Positions 8,774-17,235 of a stretch of 64,000 nucleotides of DNA are shown here, one piece after another. The translations under genes were made by a program, and so were the position numbers. Where the stretch lies: the NCBI GenBank assembly GCA_035573855.1, contig DATLZU010000034.1, positions 1 to 64,000 of the forward strand, given 5' to 3'. How positions within the stretch are numbered: the stretch's first letter is position 1; each line of letters opens with the position of its first letter. The notes beneath the pieces were generated by a model that had not been told where the DNA came from, made no database searches, and worked only from the letters and a program-made list of their open reading frames with translations. Source of the stretch: DATLZU01 sp035573855 (GTDB lineage Bacteria > Nitrospirota > Nitrospiria > Nitrospirales > Nitrospiraceae).

Positions 8774-9156
8774 CGGAGCGACCGGATTCGCCCTACGCGG
8801 AGGATTGGTTGAAGGTCGCTCGCCGGGACTGGCATCGGATCCATGTTTTGCTGGCCGATGGGGATGCGGATGGAGCCGGCTTCTTTTTGCAGCAAGCCCT
8901 GGAGAGATATCTGAAGGCCTTCCTACTCAGCCAGGGATGGAAATTGAAGAAGGTCCATACGTTGCAAAGCCTCCTCGACGAAGCGGCCGCGTTCATGCCT
9001 GATCTATCGGCCTTGCGGCCGGTCTGCGAACGAGTGTCCGGATTCTACATTGGGGGAACGTTATCCCAGCGTCGGGGAAGAGGGATTGCAACTCGAAGAC
9101 ATTCGGCACGACTTGCCGGAGGCTCGGTCGCTGATCACCAAGTTGTTTCCCGGTGA
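8770..9156 (+). CDS. HEPN-domain protein, apparent frameshift near the C-terminus
   Basis: The first about 95 residues are a standard PF05168-type HEPN domain (YAEDWLKVARRDWHRI, FFLQQALERYLKAFLL, HTLQSLLDEA), the usual partner of MNT nucleotidyltransferases. After GFYI the encoded frame becomes Arg-rich and unlike a HEPN. The next frame continues perfectly as GERYPSVGEEG, EDIRHDLPEARSLITKLFPG and stops at 9169. The switch falls on a run of five G at 9052-9056, so one G too many, real or a sequencing error, shifts the frame. The original gene was probably 8770-9169. Confidence 0.78.
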   Translation: MTERPDSPYAEDWLKVARRDWHRIHVLLADGDADGAGFFLQQALERYLKAFLLSQGWKLKKVHTLQSLLDEAAAFMPDLSALRPVCERVSGFYIGGTLSQRRGRGIATRRHSARLAGGSVADHQVVSR

Positions 9157-9182
9157 GGGTCTGGAATAAGCCAGCCATGTGG

Positions 9183-9245
9183 CACTTCGGCCTGGGGCAG
9201 TTCATGCCGGCGGGAGAGACGGGGCGGCGTTCGTGAAGCGTGAGG
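9183..9245 (+). repeat. Interspersed direct repeat, copy 2
   Basis: The core CACTTCGGCCTGGGGCAGTT CATGCCGGCGGG differs from the first copy at two sites. A 20-base insertion (AGAGACGGGG region) then precedes GAAGCGTGAGG. It lies between the HEPN gene and the NPF-repeat gene. Confidence 0.65.
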
Positions 9246-9302
9246 TTGATGCGTGAGACGGCGAGTCGGCAAAGGGGGGATTGTACAGGCAAGGAGGGGC
9301 CC

Positions 9303-9728
9303 ATGTGGTGGTTGATCGCGGTGCTCCTGTTCGCCGGTCCGGTTTCCACACAGGCGGAGTATCTCGGCGACCTGAGCGCGAATCCTTTCCATCCGAATTC
9401 GCTGGCGAATCCGTATGGCGCCGGATCGCCGTTTCTTTACAAGAGCCCGATGAATCCTTTTGGGCGATACGGCAGTCCGTTCAGTCCTTGGTCGGCGACC
9501 AATCCCTTTGCCACGCAGGCGCCGCGGCTCTACGACCGCGAAGGGAACTATCGCGGGCGACTGAGTGTGAATCCGTTTGACCCCGATTCGGTGAGCAATC
9601 CGTTCGGCCGGTATGGCAGTCCCTTCTCGCCGGACAGCGTGAACAATCCGTTCGGCGCGGGGAGTCCGTTCCGGTTCGACAGCCCGACGAATCCCTTCGG
9701 CTCAGGGTGGAGCATCGTCGGCGAGTGA
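9303..9728 (+). CDS. Secreted NPF-repeat protein
   Basis: The start is the ATG after AAGGAGGGG, giving 141 residues with a signal peptide (WWLIAVLLFAGPVSTQA, cleavage about residue 18). The mature part is almost wholly built of short repeats around NPF, such as LSANPFHPNSLANPYGAGSP, FGRYGSPFSP and SVNNPFGAGSPF, rich in Asn, Pro, Phe, Gly and Ser. No catalytic residues or metal ligands stand out. Similar short periplasmic or surface proteins occur in environmental bacteria with no known role. It stands alone between defence genes, and I cannot assign a function. Confidence 0.7.
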   Translation: MWWLIAVLLFAGPVSTQAEYLGDLSANPFHPNSLANPYGAGSPFLYKSPMNPFGRYGSPFSPWSATNPFATQAPRLYDREGNYRGRLSVNPFDPDSVSNPFGRYGSPFSPDSVNNPFGAGSPFRFDSPTNPFGSGWSIVGE

Positions 9729-9767
9729 GAGGCACGAGGGAGAAGGAGCAAGCAACAGGGGGAGCGC

Positions 9768-10340
9768 CTACGGGAGCAGGTCGGCGACGGCGATCGTCGT
9801 CGAGGCGGCGGCGAGGGGAGCAATGGTTTCGGAAGGACCAAGTTTCATGACGGCACGGTACGAGGCGGGTTGGCCGGGCGGTGTCATTGGGTCGCGGTAG
9901 ACCTCCAGGCAACGCTCCGTGAGGTTGACGATCCAGTATTCCGGGATGCCGGCGCGGGCGTAGATGTGGGCTTTCCGGTCACGGTCCAGAGCAAGCGTCG
10001 CGTCGGCGACCTCGACAACGAGCAGGGCTGAGCGAGGGTGCTCCTTGACATAGTCCCTCGGGTTTCCTGGGACGACGGCGAGATCCGGCTCTGGCTCAGA
10101 GTCGGGGTCAATGATCAGCGGCAATTGGATACGAATCCAATGGTTGCGGCCGAAGGCGTGTTGAAGCGCGGTGTGCGCGAGGCCGATCGTGGCGGAATGC
10201 AGGCTATTCTGGGGCGTCATGATCAGAATCTCTCCGCCGAGCAATTCCACGCGCTCGTCCGGATTGAAAATGCCGGCTTCGGCCATGCGGTCGTATTCCT
10301 GGCGGGTCCAGCGCTTGGTTTGGATGGCGGGTGCGGACAT
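9768..10340 (-). CDS. Uma2 family (DUF820) restriction-endonuclease-fold protein
   Basis: From the start MSAPAIQTKRWTRQEYDRM this 190-residue protein shows the Uma2 pattern: ERVELLGGEILIMTP, HSATIGLAHTALQHAF, EPEPDLAVVPG, ALLVVEVADATLALDRDRK and AGIPEYWIVNL. The Asp of EPDLAV with Glu-X-Ala and Lys of the following strand form the PD-(D/E)XK-like site. A longer upstream frame exists but would run into the cas4-cas1 start. The substrate of Uma2 proteins is unknown. It is encoded opposite to, and divergently from, cas4-cas1. Confidence 0.82.
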   Translation of the reverse strand: MSAPAIQTKRWTRQEYDRMAEAGIFNPDERVELLGGEILIMTPQNSLHSATIGLAHTALQHAFGRNHWIRIQLPLIIDPDSEPEPDLAVVPGNPRDYVKEHPRSALLVVEVADATLALDRDRKAHIYARAGIPEYWIVNLTERCLEVYRDPMTPPGQPASYRAVMKLGPSETIAPLAAASTTIAVADLLP

Positions 10341-10443
10341 CGTCGGCCTCGCATCGGCTTGCCGCAAGTCTAACAAACGGGGTGACCGATCACAAGCGAT
10401 CGGCCCGGTTCTTTGACAACTGAATAGCGAAAGGAGTGGTGGT

Positions 10444-12198
10444 ATGAGTGAGGAAGTCGGTGACACGCCTCTCTCGGTAATGGAGGAGCCGCTCCTTCCC
10501 GTCAGGATGCTGAACGAATTCGCGTATTGTCCTCGTTTGGCCTATCTGGAGTGGGTGCAAGGCGAATTCGCCGACAGCGCCGACACAGTGGAGGGGCGGT
10601 TTCACCACCGGCGGGTGGACGAGAGTCCCAAACGGCAGGTGGGGACTGGCTCCGGCGAAGCCGGTGCCTGTCCCCGTACCTCCGCTGAGGTGGAAGACGA
10701 TACGATGATCCACCAGCGGTCTGTCTGGTTGTCGTCGGAACGACTGGGGATCACGGCCAAGATCGATCTGGTCGAAGGTGTCGGGGACGCGGTGGCCCCC
10801 GTGGACTACAAGCGGGGCAAGCGGCCGCATGTGGACAAGGGGGCGTGGGAGCCGGAGCGGGTGCAACTGTGCGCGCAGGGGCTTATCTTGCGCGACAACG
10901 GGTTCGAGTGCGACGGCGGTTTTCTCTACTTTGCGGGATCACGAGAGCGGGTGGCGATCGCGTTCGATCCGGAGTTGATTGAACGGACGCTCGCCTTGAT
11001 CCACCAGATGCGACAGGTGGCCCGGGATGGGATCATCCCGCCGCCGTTGATGGACAGCCCGAAATGTCCGCGCTGCTCGCTCGTGAGCATCTGTCTGCCG
11101 GATGAGATCGGTTGGTTGCGCCAGGAGCACAAGCAGGAGCACAAGGATGACGAGCCGGCGGCCTCGACGGTGCGGCGGTTGTTGCCTAGTCGGGACGATG
11201 CGCTGCCGTTCTATGTGCAACGGCCGGGCGCGCGTGTGAAGAAGGACGGAGATTGTTTGAAGGTTGTCGATCATGACGAGGTGCTGGCGGAAGCCCGATT
11301 GGTGGAAGTGTCTCATCTGGTGCTTTTTGGTCACGTGCAGGTCAGCACGCAAGTGGTCCAGGAATTGTGTCAGCGAGAGATTCCGATTTCGTATCTCTCC
11401 AGCGGCGGCTGGTTCTATGGTCTCACGACCGGCCTGATCCACAAGAACGTGGAGTTGCGGCGACGCCAATACGCCGCCGCGATGGATCGGGGGTTCTGTC
11501 TCCGGCTCGCATCGCGGTTGGTGCAGGCGAAGATTGCGAATTGCCGAACGATCTTGCGGCGCAATCACATCGCCGCGCCGGAGACGGTGTTGCAGGATCT
11601 GAAGCGCGACCTGCAGCATGCGGGCCAGGCGCAGTCGCTGGAGGAGTTGTTGGGTATTGAAGGAACCGCCGGGCGCCGGTACTTCGCGGAATTCAGGGGC
11701 ATGCTCAAGGCGGATGGGGAGCCGCCGGAATTTGATTTCGATGGGCGGAACCGCCGACCGCCGAAGGACCCTGTGAACGCGCTCTTATCCCTAGCCTATG
11801 CGATGCTCACTCGCGAGTGGACGGTGACCCTCCACGCGGTAGGGCTCGACCCGTTTCTCGGGTTCTATCACCAGCCGCGCTACGGGCGACCGGCCTTGGC
11901 GCTGGATCTCATGGAGGAGTTTCGTCCGCTCATCGCGGATTCCGCGGTGCTCACGGCGATCAACAACGGTGAGGTGCGATCAACGGACTTTATTCGGCGT
12001 ATGGGAACTGTCGCGCTCACGCTGGAGGGGCGACGGCGCTTTATCGAAACTTACGAACGGCGGATGAGCCAGGAAATTACGCATCCGGTCTTTGGCTATC
12101 AGGTGAGTTATCGTCGCGTTCTGGAGGTACAGGCTCGTCTGTTCGGACGGTATCTGCTCGGTGAAATCCCACACTATCCGGCGTTCACAACCCGGTGA
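10444..12198 (+). CDS. cas4-cas1: Cas4-Cas1 fusion, spacer acquisition
   Basis: Cas4 selects PAM-containing prespacers and Cas1 with Cas2 integrates them. Fusion of the two is typical of type I-G. The Cas4 half has NEFAYCPRLAY (Cys29), the nuclease motif PVDYKRG (Asp121, Lys123) and a C-terminal cluster CPRCSLVSIC (Cys208, 211, 217), giving four cysteines for an Fe-S cluster. The Cas1 half starts near residue 225, with candidate metal ligands Glu416 (YFAEFRG), His476 (GFYHQP) and Asp488 (LALDLMEEFRP). AAAGGAG precedes the ATG. Residues 66-77 are encoded by a REP-like palindrome. Cas2 follows after three bases. Confidence 0.94.
   Translation: MSEEVGDTPLSVMEEPLLPVRMLNEFAYCPRLAYLEWVQGEFADSADTVEGRFHHRRVDESPKRQVGTGSGEAGACPRTSAEVEDDTMIHQRSVWLSSERLGITAKIDLVEGVGDAVAPVDYKRGKRPHVDKGAWEPERVQLCAQGLILRDNGFECDGGFLYFAGSRERVAIAFDPELIERTLALIHQMRQVARDGIIPPPLMDSPKCPRCSLVSICLPDEIGWLRQEHKQEHKDDEPAASTVRRLLPSRDDALPFYVQRPGARVKKDGDCLKVVDHDEVLAEARLVEVSHLVLFGHVQVSTQVVQELCQREIPISYLSSGGWFYGLTTGLIHKNVELRRRQYAAAMDRGFCLRLASRLVQAKIANCRTILRRNHIAAPETVLQDLKRDLQHAGQAQSLEELLGIEGTAGRRYFAEFRGMLKADGEPPEFDFDGRNRRPPKDPVNALLSLAYAMLTREWTVTLHAVGLDPFLGFYHQPRYGRPALALDLMEEFRPLIADSAVLTAINNGEVRSTDFIRRMGTVALTLEGRRRFIETYERRMSQEITHPVFGYQVSYRRVLEVQARLFGRYLLGEIPHYPAFTTR
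10641..10675. repeat. REP-like imperfect palindrome inside cas4-cas1
   Basis: The 35-base element pairs GGGGAC with GTCCCC, GGC with GCC and CCGGC with GCCGG around a GAA loop, interrupted by two symmetric T:T mismatches. This is the architecture of extragenic REP palindromes. It encodes GTGSGEAGACP in the Cas4 half, between the first cysteine region and the DYK motif, without breaking the frame. Confidence 0.7.
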
Positions 12199-12201
12199 GC
12201 C

Positions 12202-12492
12202 ATGCGGCGACTGTATATTGTGGCGTACGATATCTGTGATCCGAAACGATTACGGCGCGTCTATAGAACGATGAAGGGATTCGGCGCGCATTTACAGCTT
12301 TCGGTCTTTCAGTGTGACCTCCCGGAGATCGATGTCATCAAGATGAAAGCGGCACTGGCCGAGGTGATCAATCATCAGGAAGACCATGTGCTCATTGTGG
12401 ACCTGGGGCCGACGGAGGGACGGCCGATTAAGAGTATCGAATCGCTGGGCAAGGGGTTCACGCAAGTGAAGCGACACGCGCAAGTGGTGTGA
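12202..12492 (+). CDS. cas2: Cas2, integrase partner of Cas1
   Basis: Cas2 bridges Cas1 dimers in the spacer integrase. This 96-residue protein begins with the ferredoxin-like strand RRLYIVAYDICDPKRLRRVY carrying the conserved Asp10, followed by LQLSVFQCDL and DHVLIVDLG. It is intact, lies three bases after cas4-cas1 and is the last gene before the array. Confidence 0.93.
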   Translation: MRRLYIVAYDICDPKRLRRVYRTMKGFGAHLQLSVFQCDLPEIDVIKMKAALAEVINHQEDHVLIVDLGPTEGRPIKSIESLGKGFTQVKRHAQVV

Positions 12493-12701
12493 AGGAATGC
12501 GTGCCGTGCGGCGCGAGCGGTGGGGTGCCGGGGGAACACCCGGCAGCACTCGCGACGCTGCAACCACTTGAGTTGCCGGCGTAGAAGTGATGAGAGGAGG
12601 TGACACACGTGCGCGGTGTCAGGACACGTTGGCTGGAAAGCGGAAGCGCTCGCACAGTGCGTCAGGACAGACAGAAAAACGGAGACATCCATGAGAGCAG
12701 A
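12493..12701 (+). other. cas2-array spacer region, candidate CRISPR leader
   Basis: The 209 bases between cas2 and the first repeat hold no gene. They are GC-rich rather than AT-rich. A perfect 7-bp hairpin, TGCCGGG/CCCGGCA, occupies 12526-12545 with no following T run. I see no clear promoter. If the array is transcribed rightward this is the leader. The weak sequence support is one reason the orientation is uncertain. Confidence 0.4.
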
Positions 12702-15700
12702 GATTCCGCGGCAGCAATGCCGCGGCCCCATTGAACACCGATTTCGCGCTCGTGGTCCGCACGCGCGCAATGAGATTCCGCGGCAGCAATGCCGCGGCCC
12801 CATTGAAGCCAGACGCACGTCGCGTGCAGCGACCTGAATGATCGCGAGATTCCGCGGCAGCAATGCCGCGGCCCCATTGAAGCCCACTATTTGACAGCCT
12901 GGCGGCCGCAAAGGCCGCGAGATTCCGCGGCAGCAATGCCGCGGCCCCATTGAAGGAATGTCCGTGCGGAGCGGTTTCGCCTGCAGAGCCGGAGATTCCG
13001 CGGCAGCAATGCCGCGGCCCCATTGAAGCGATAGTCTTCATCCGGGGGCGGAAGCGCCGACGCACGAGATTCCGCGGCAGCAATGCCGCGGCCGGTATCT
13101 CGAGATTCAGGGGCGCCTCCAGACTCCCGGCGAGGAGAGAGATTCCGCGGCAGCAATGCCGCGGCCCCATTGAAGCTGTTCAGTCGGCATGGGAGCGCTG
13201 CGACCGCGGTCGAGATTCCGCGGCAGCAATGCCGCGGCCCCATTGAAGCTTTAAGTATACGAACCTTCTCTACGAGTACCGGGACCGATTCCGCGGCAGC
13301 AATGCCGCGGCCCCATTGAAGCATACAGAAGATTGCCAATGATCAATACGGGGTCATGGATTCCGCGGCAGCAATGCCGCGGCCCCATTGAAGCGGCTAG
13401 GCGGGTACGGCACTGCGCAACAAGCCGTCGGATTCCGCGGCAGCAATGCCGCGGCCCCATTGAAGCGTCCAGCACAAGTGCCGTGAACGTGTCGCTGGTC
13501 TCTGATTCCGCGGCAGCAATGCCGCGGCCCCATTGAAGCGCCTTGCCTTCGGCTGCGCGTAAGCCGTGTCGCTTCGATTCCGCGGCAGCAATGCCGCGGC
13601 CCCATTGAAGCGACCCAGCCCTATCCCAATCTCCTCATCCTCACGCGTCGATTCCGCGGCAGCAATGCCGCGGCCCCATTGAAGCGCATAGTCATTACAT
13701 GTGGCGATGACGATGATAGGAGCGCGATTCCGCGGCAGCAATGCCGCGGCCCCATTGAAGCACCACCGAGGTGCTACCAGCCGCAGATGACCCTGAGATT
13801 CCGCGGCAGCAATGCCGCGGCCCCATTGAAGCAGCAAATTCACCGACTCCGCCAACAGCATGGCGGCGATTCCGCGGCAGCAATGCCGCGGCCCCATTGA
13901 AGCAAATGTTCTGTAAGCACCTCAGAGGGCGCCTTGGGTTCGATTCCGCGGCAGCAATGCCGCGGCCCCATTGAAGCTCGACATCTGGGAACGTCGCCTG
14001 TTTCGCCGGCGCGGTGATTCCGCGGCAGCAATGCCGCGGCCCCATTGAAGCCAAGTATTGGTAGTATCGGCCAGTACAGGAGAATGCGATTCCGCGGCAG
14101 CAATGCCGCGGCCCCATTGAAGCACGGAGGAGCAGCTCACGCGTTTGCGTGAGGCGGCGGATTCCGCGGCAGCAATGCCGCGGCCCCATTGAAGCACGGA
14201 GGAGCAGCTCACGCGTTTGCGTGAGGCGGCGGATTCCGCGGCAGCAATGCCGCGGCCCCATTGAAGCTTTCTTCCTTGCGCCAGCCAGGGACCGGCTGGC
14301 GGTGATTCCGCGGCAGCAATGCCGCGGCCCCATTGAAGCAGGAACATTCATGTTGTTAAACACACAGGCTATCGCGATTCCGCGGCAGCAATGCCGCGGC
14401 CCCATTGAAGCTTTCTTTGGGTTGTGGTGAACTGCTAGTAGCGAGAGAGATTCCGCGGCAGCAATGCCGCGGCCCCATTGAAGCGCACAGACCACAGATA
14501 ACTGATTCGACGCATTGACCGATTCCGCGGCAGCAATGCCGCGGCCCCATTGAAGCGTGCTTCCCAGTCGGATGTATGTCTGCCGAGCGACCGGGATTCC
14601 GCGGCAGCAATGCCGCGGCCCCATTGAAGCGAGGGTGTTATCCTCTCGAAGGGGACGTACCTTCGGAGATTCCGCGGCAGCAATGCCGCGGCCCCATTGA
14701 AGCCTCCGCTCAGACCGACAGCGGGGTGACGCTGACGCTGATTCCGCGGCAGCAATGCCGCGGCCCCATTGAAGCTACTCGGCGTTCAATATGCCCGGAT
14801 TGATCTGCGGGGATTCCGCGGCAGCAATGCCGCGGCCCCATTGAAGCCTGCTGCGCCAAATGTCGTGCCGGAGCTGCCCGCGCCGATTCCGCGGCAGCAA
14901 TGCCGCGGCCCCATTGAAGCCCGTCTTTGGGGACTCCCTCGAAGGCTCCTTCGAGGATTCCGCGGCAGCAATGCCGCGGCCCCATTGAAGCAGTGGGGTA
15001 GACCGCGCCTTCCGCATCGCCGACATGGATTCCGCGGCAGCAATGCCGCGGCCCCATTGAAGCCGCCGACACCGTCTTGGAGGCGCATGGTCCAAGGAGG
15101 ATTCCGCGGCAGCAATGCCGCGGCCCCATTGAAGCCGGGCACTGATCGCCTGGACCATCGCATTCACCCGCGATTCCGCGGCAGCAATGCCGCGGCCCCA
15201 TTGAAGCGTATATCTTTGTCACATTTAACGCATAATTTTCATACAGATTCCGCGGCAGCAATGCCGCGGCCCCATTGAAGCATGTCCGATATGGACATCG
15301 AGGATTGGAAGAAGCTAGATTCCGCGGCAGCAATGCCGCGGCCCCATTGAAGCGAGCCCACCGAGGCCGCCGATTGCCGAGATCGGCACGGATTCCGCGG
15401 CAGCAATGCCGCGGCCCCATTGAAGCACCAGCCACGACCGCAGCGTGGCTGAGTCAGAGGTAGATTCCGCGGCAGCAATGCCGCGGCCCCATTGAAGCCT
15501 CGAAGCGCGCCGCAAGTACCGGGAAGGAATTGCGGCGATTCCGCGGCAGCAATGCCGCGGCCCCATTGAAGCGAAGTAGAGGACCCGACGTGGGGCGGGA
15601 ATGTGGTAGATTCCGCGGCAGCAATGCCGCGGCCCCATTGAAGCACAGCGTCGTGAGGGGGTATGTCAACCGCACGTCTCCGATTCCGCGGCAGCAATGC

Positions 15701-16007
15701 CGCGGCCCCATTGAAGCGCGTGTCTTCCGGTGCGTGCGCACACCGAGCCCCTGATTCCGCGGCAGCAATGCCGCGGCCCCATTGAAGCCTCTGATCCGCC
15801 GCGACGTGCGGACCAGCCTGCTTGTGGGATTCCGCGGCAGCAATGCCGCGGCCCCATTGAAGCGAGCCGGCCGTCCACCCCACCGGAGTGGCCAGGGTGG
15901 ATTCCGCGGCAGCAATGCCGCGGCCCCATTGAAGCTCTGTGATGTAATGATCGCTGTAGAGCGGGATGCCAGATTCCGCGGCAGCAATGCCGCGGCCCCA
16001 TTGAAGT
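12702..16007 (+). CRISPR. Type I-G CRISPR array, 46 repeats and 45 spacers
   Basis: The 36-base repeat starts GATT, then forms a perfect hairpin CCGCGGCA-GCAA-TGCCGCGG with a GNRA-type loop, and ends CCCCATTGAAGC. Spacing is 71-76 bases, so spacers are 35-40 bases. Repeats 1, 4 and 46 differ in the last one or two bases. Repeat 6 (13068) keeps only its first 26 bases. Repeats 1-8 are all preceded by GA, making them effectively 38 bases. Spacers 20 and 21 (14124-14159, 14196-14231) are identical. Rightward transcription is favoured by the ATTGAAGC handle and the GNRA loop, but decayed repeats cluster at the cas2 end, which would be unusual for the leader end. Confidence 0.98.
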
Positions 16008-16061
16008 GAAGCGCCGTGCAACCGCCGGATGACGTGTCGGGTGCGACGCAGAGGCGAGGCA

Positions 16062-16089
16062 TTGACAAGCGTGAACTTTGGTTTACTGT
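16062..16089 (+). promoter_or_regulatory. Putative sigma-70 promoter of the glycosyltransferase operon
   Basis: A perfect TTGACA is followed after 16 bases by TACTGT, with a TATTAT slightly further downstream as an alternative -10 at an over-long spacing. It lies 90 bases before the glycosyltransferase start, in the only AT-richer stretch near the array end. Confidence 0.4.
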
Positions 16090-16179
16090 ATTATTCCGGT
16101 GATTGCCTTCCGGCGTGGCCGAGCTCCCGTGGTGGGCACCGCTTCAGTGAAGGGACCTGTCGTCGTTGGCACACATGCT

Positions 16180-17235
16180 ATGCGTATCGCCCAGATCGCG
16201 CCGCTGATCGAAAGCGTGCCTCCGAAACTCTATGGAGGTACTGAACGGGTGGTGGCCTATTTGACCGAGGCCTTGATCGACTTGGGTCACGAGGTCACGC
16301 TGTTCGCCAGCGGAGATTCATCCACCCGCGCTCGGTTGATCTCCACTGCGCCGCGCGCCTTGCGGCTCCACCCCGTCGCCATGCCGCAACTGTATACGCT
16401 CGCCATGATCGAGCGTGTCCGGCAATTGGCGTACGAATTCGACATCCTGCATTTTCACGAGGTCGATTTCCTCCACTTTCCGGTTTTCCGAGACCAACGG
16501 GACCGCACGATCACGACCTTCCATGGCCGACTTGATTTGCCCGATCTGGATCTGCTGGCTCGTACCTTCCCGGATATGCCGGCCGTGTCGATTTCGAACG
16601 CTCAGCGCACGCCTTTGCCCGGGTTGGGTTGGATTGGCACGGTCTATCATGGGCTCCCATCGGACTTGCTGGCTTTGAGTACGGAGCCGAAGGGCTACTT
16701 AGTTTTTCTCGGGCGGATCTCTCCCGAAAAGGGGCCCGACACCGCGATCCGGATCGCGCGCCGGGCAGGCCTTCCCTTACGCATCGCGGCCAAGGTGGAC
16801 CGGGCTGATCAGGAGTATTTCAACCACGTGATCCGGCCGTTGTTGCGCGAACCGGGAATTGAGTTTCTCGGCGAAATCGGCGAGGCCGAGAAAGCCGAAT
16901 TGCTGGGTGGCGCCTTGGCCATGTTGTTCCCGATCGATTGGCCCGAGCCGTTCGGGTTGGTCATGATCGAGGCCATGGCCTGCGGGACGCCGGTCGTCGC
17001 CTTTCGTCGCGGATCCGTTCCTGAGGTTCTGGAAGACGGCGTGACCGGGTTGATCGTGGAGAACGAGAAAGAAGCCGTGGCCTGTCTCGAACGCGTTCCG
17101 ATGCTGGATCGTTGCGCCATTCGCCGGGAGTTTGAGCGACGGTTCACTGCCGACCGGATGGCCCACGATTACCTTCGGCTGTACTGGCGGCAACTCGAAC
17201 GTCTTGCTTCGTGGTCCGAAGGAGCCGCAACATGA
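16180..17235 (+). CDS. GT4-type glycosyltransferase
   Basis: This 351-residue protein is a GT-B fold family 4 glycosyltransferase that should transfer a sugar from a nucleotide donor. The start at MRIAQIAPLIESVPP gives the usual N-terminal strand, followed by LYGGTERVVAYLTEAL. The C-terminal domain has YLVFLGRISPEKGPD and the donor-binding motif WPEPFGLVMIEAMACGTPVV (two glutamates spaced seven apart) near residue 250. An upstream in-frame ATG would add 34 atypical residues and was rejected. Its stop overlaps the next start, so it works with the debranching enzyme. The acceptor is unknown. Confidence 0.85.
   Translation: MRIAQIAPLIESVPPKLYGGTERVVAYLTEALIDLGHEVTLFASGDSSTRARLISTAPRALRLHPVAMPQLYTLAMIERVRQLAYEFDILHFHEVDFLHFPVFRDQRDRTITTFHGRLDLPDLDLLARTFPDMPAVSISNAQRTPLPGLGWIGTVYHGLPSDLLALSTEPKGYLVFLGRISPEKGPDTAIRIARRAGLPLRIAAKVDRADQEYFNHVIRPLLREPGIEFLGEIGEAEKAELLGGALAMLFPIDWPEPFGLVMIEAMACGTPVVAFRRGSVPEVLEDGVTGLIVENEKEAVACLERVPMLDRCAIRREFERRFTADRMAHDYLRLYWRQLERLASWSEGAAT

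Noticed and set aside
12526..12545. Intrinsic terminator after cas2
   Set aside because: The 7-bp hairpin is not followed by a T run on the plus strand.
12619..16068. Many overlapping frames of 60-300 codons repeating RFRGSNAAAPLK or MGPRHCCRGI
   Set aside because: They are translations of the CRISPR repeats and spacers in all frames, not genes.
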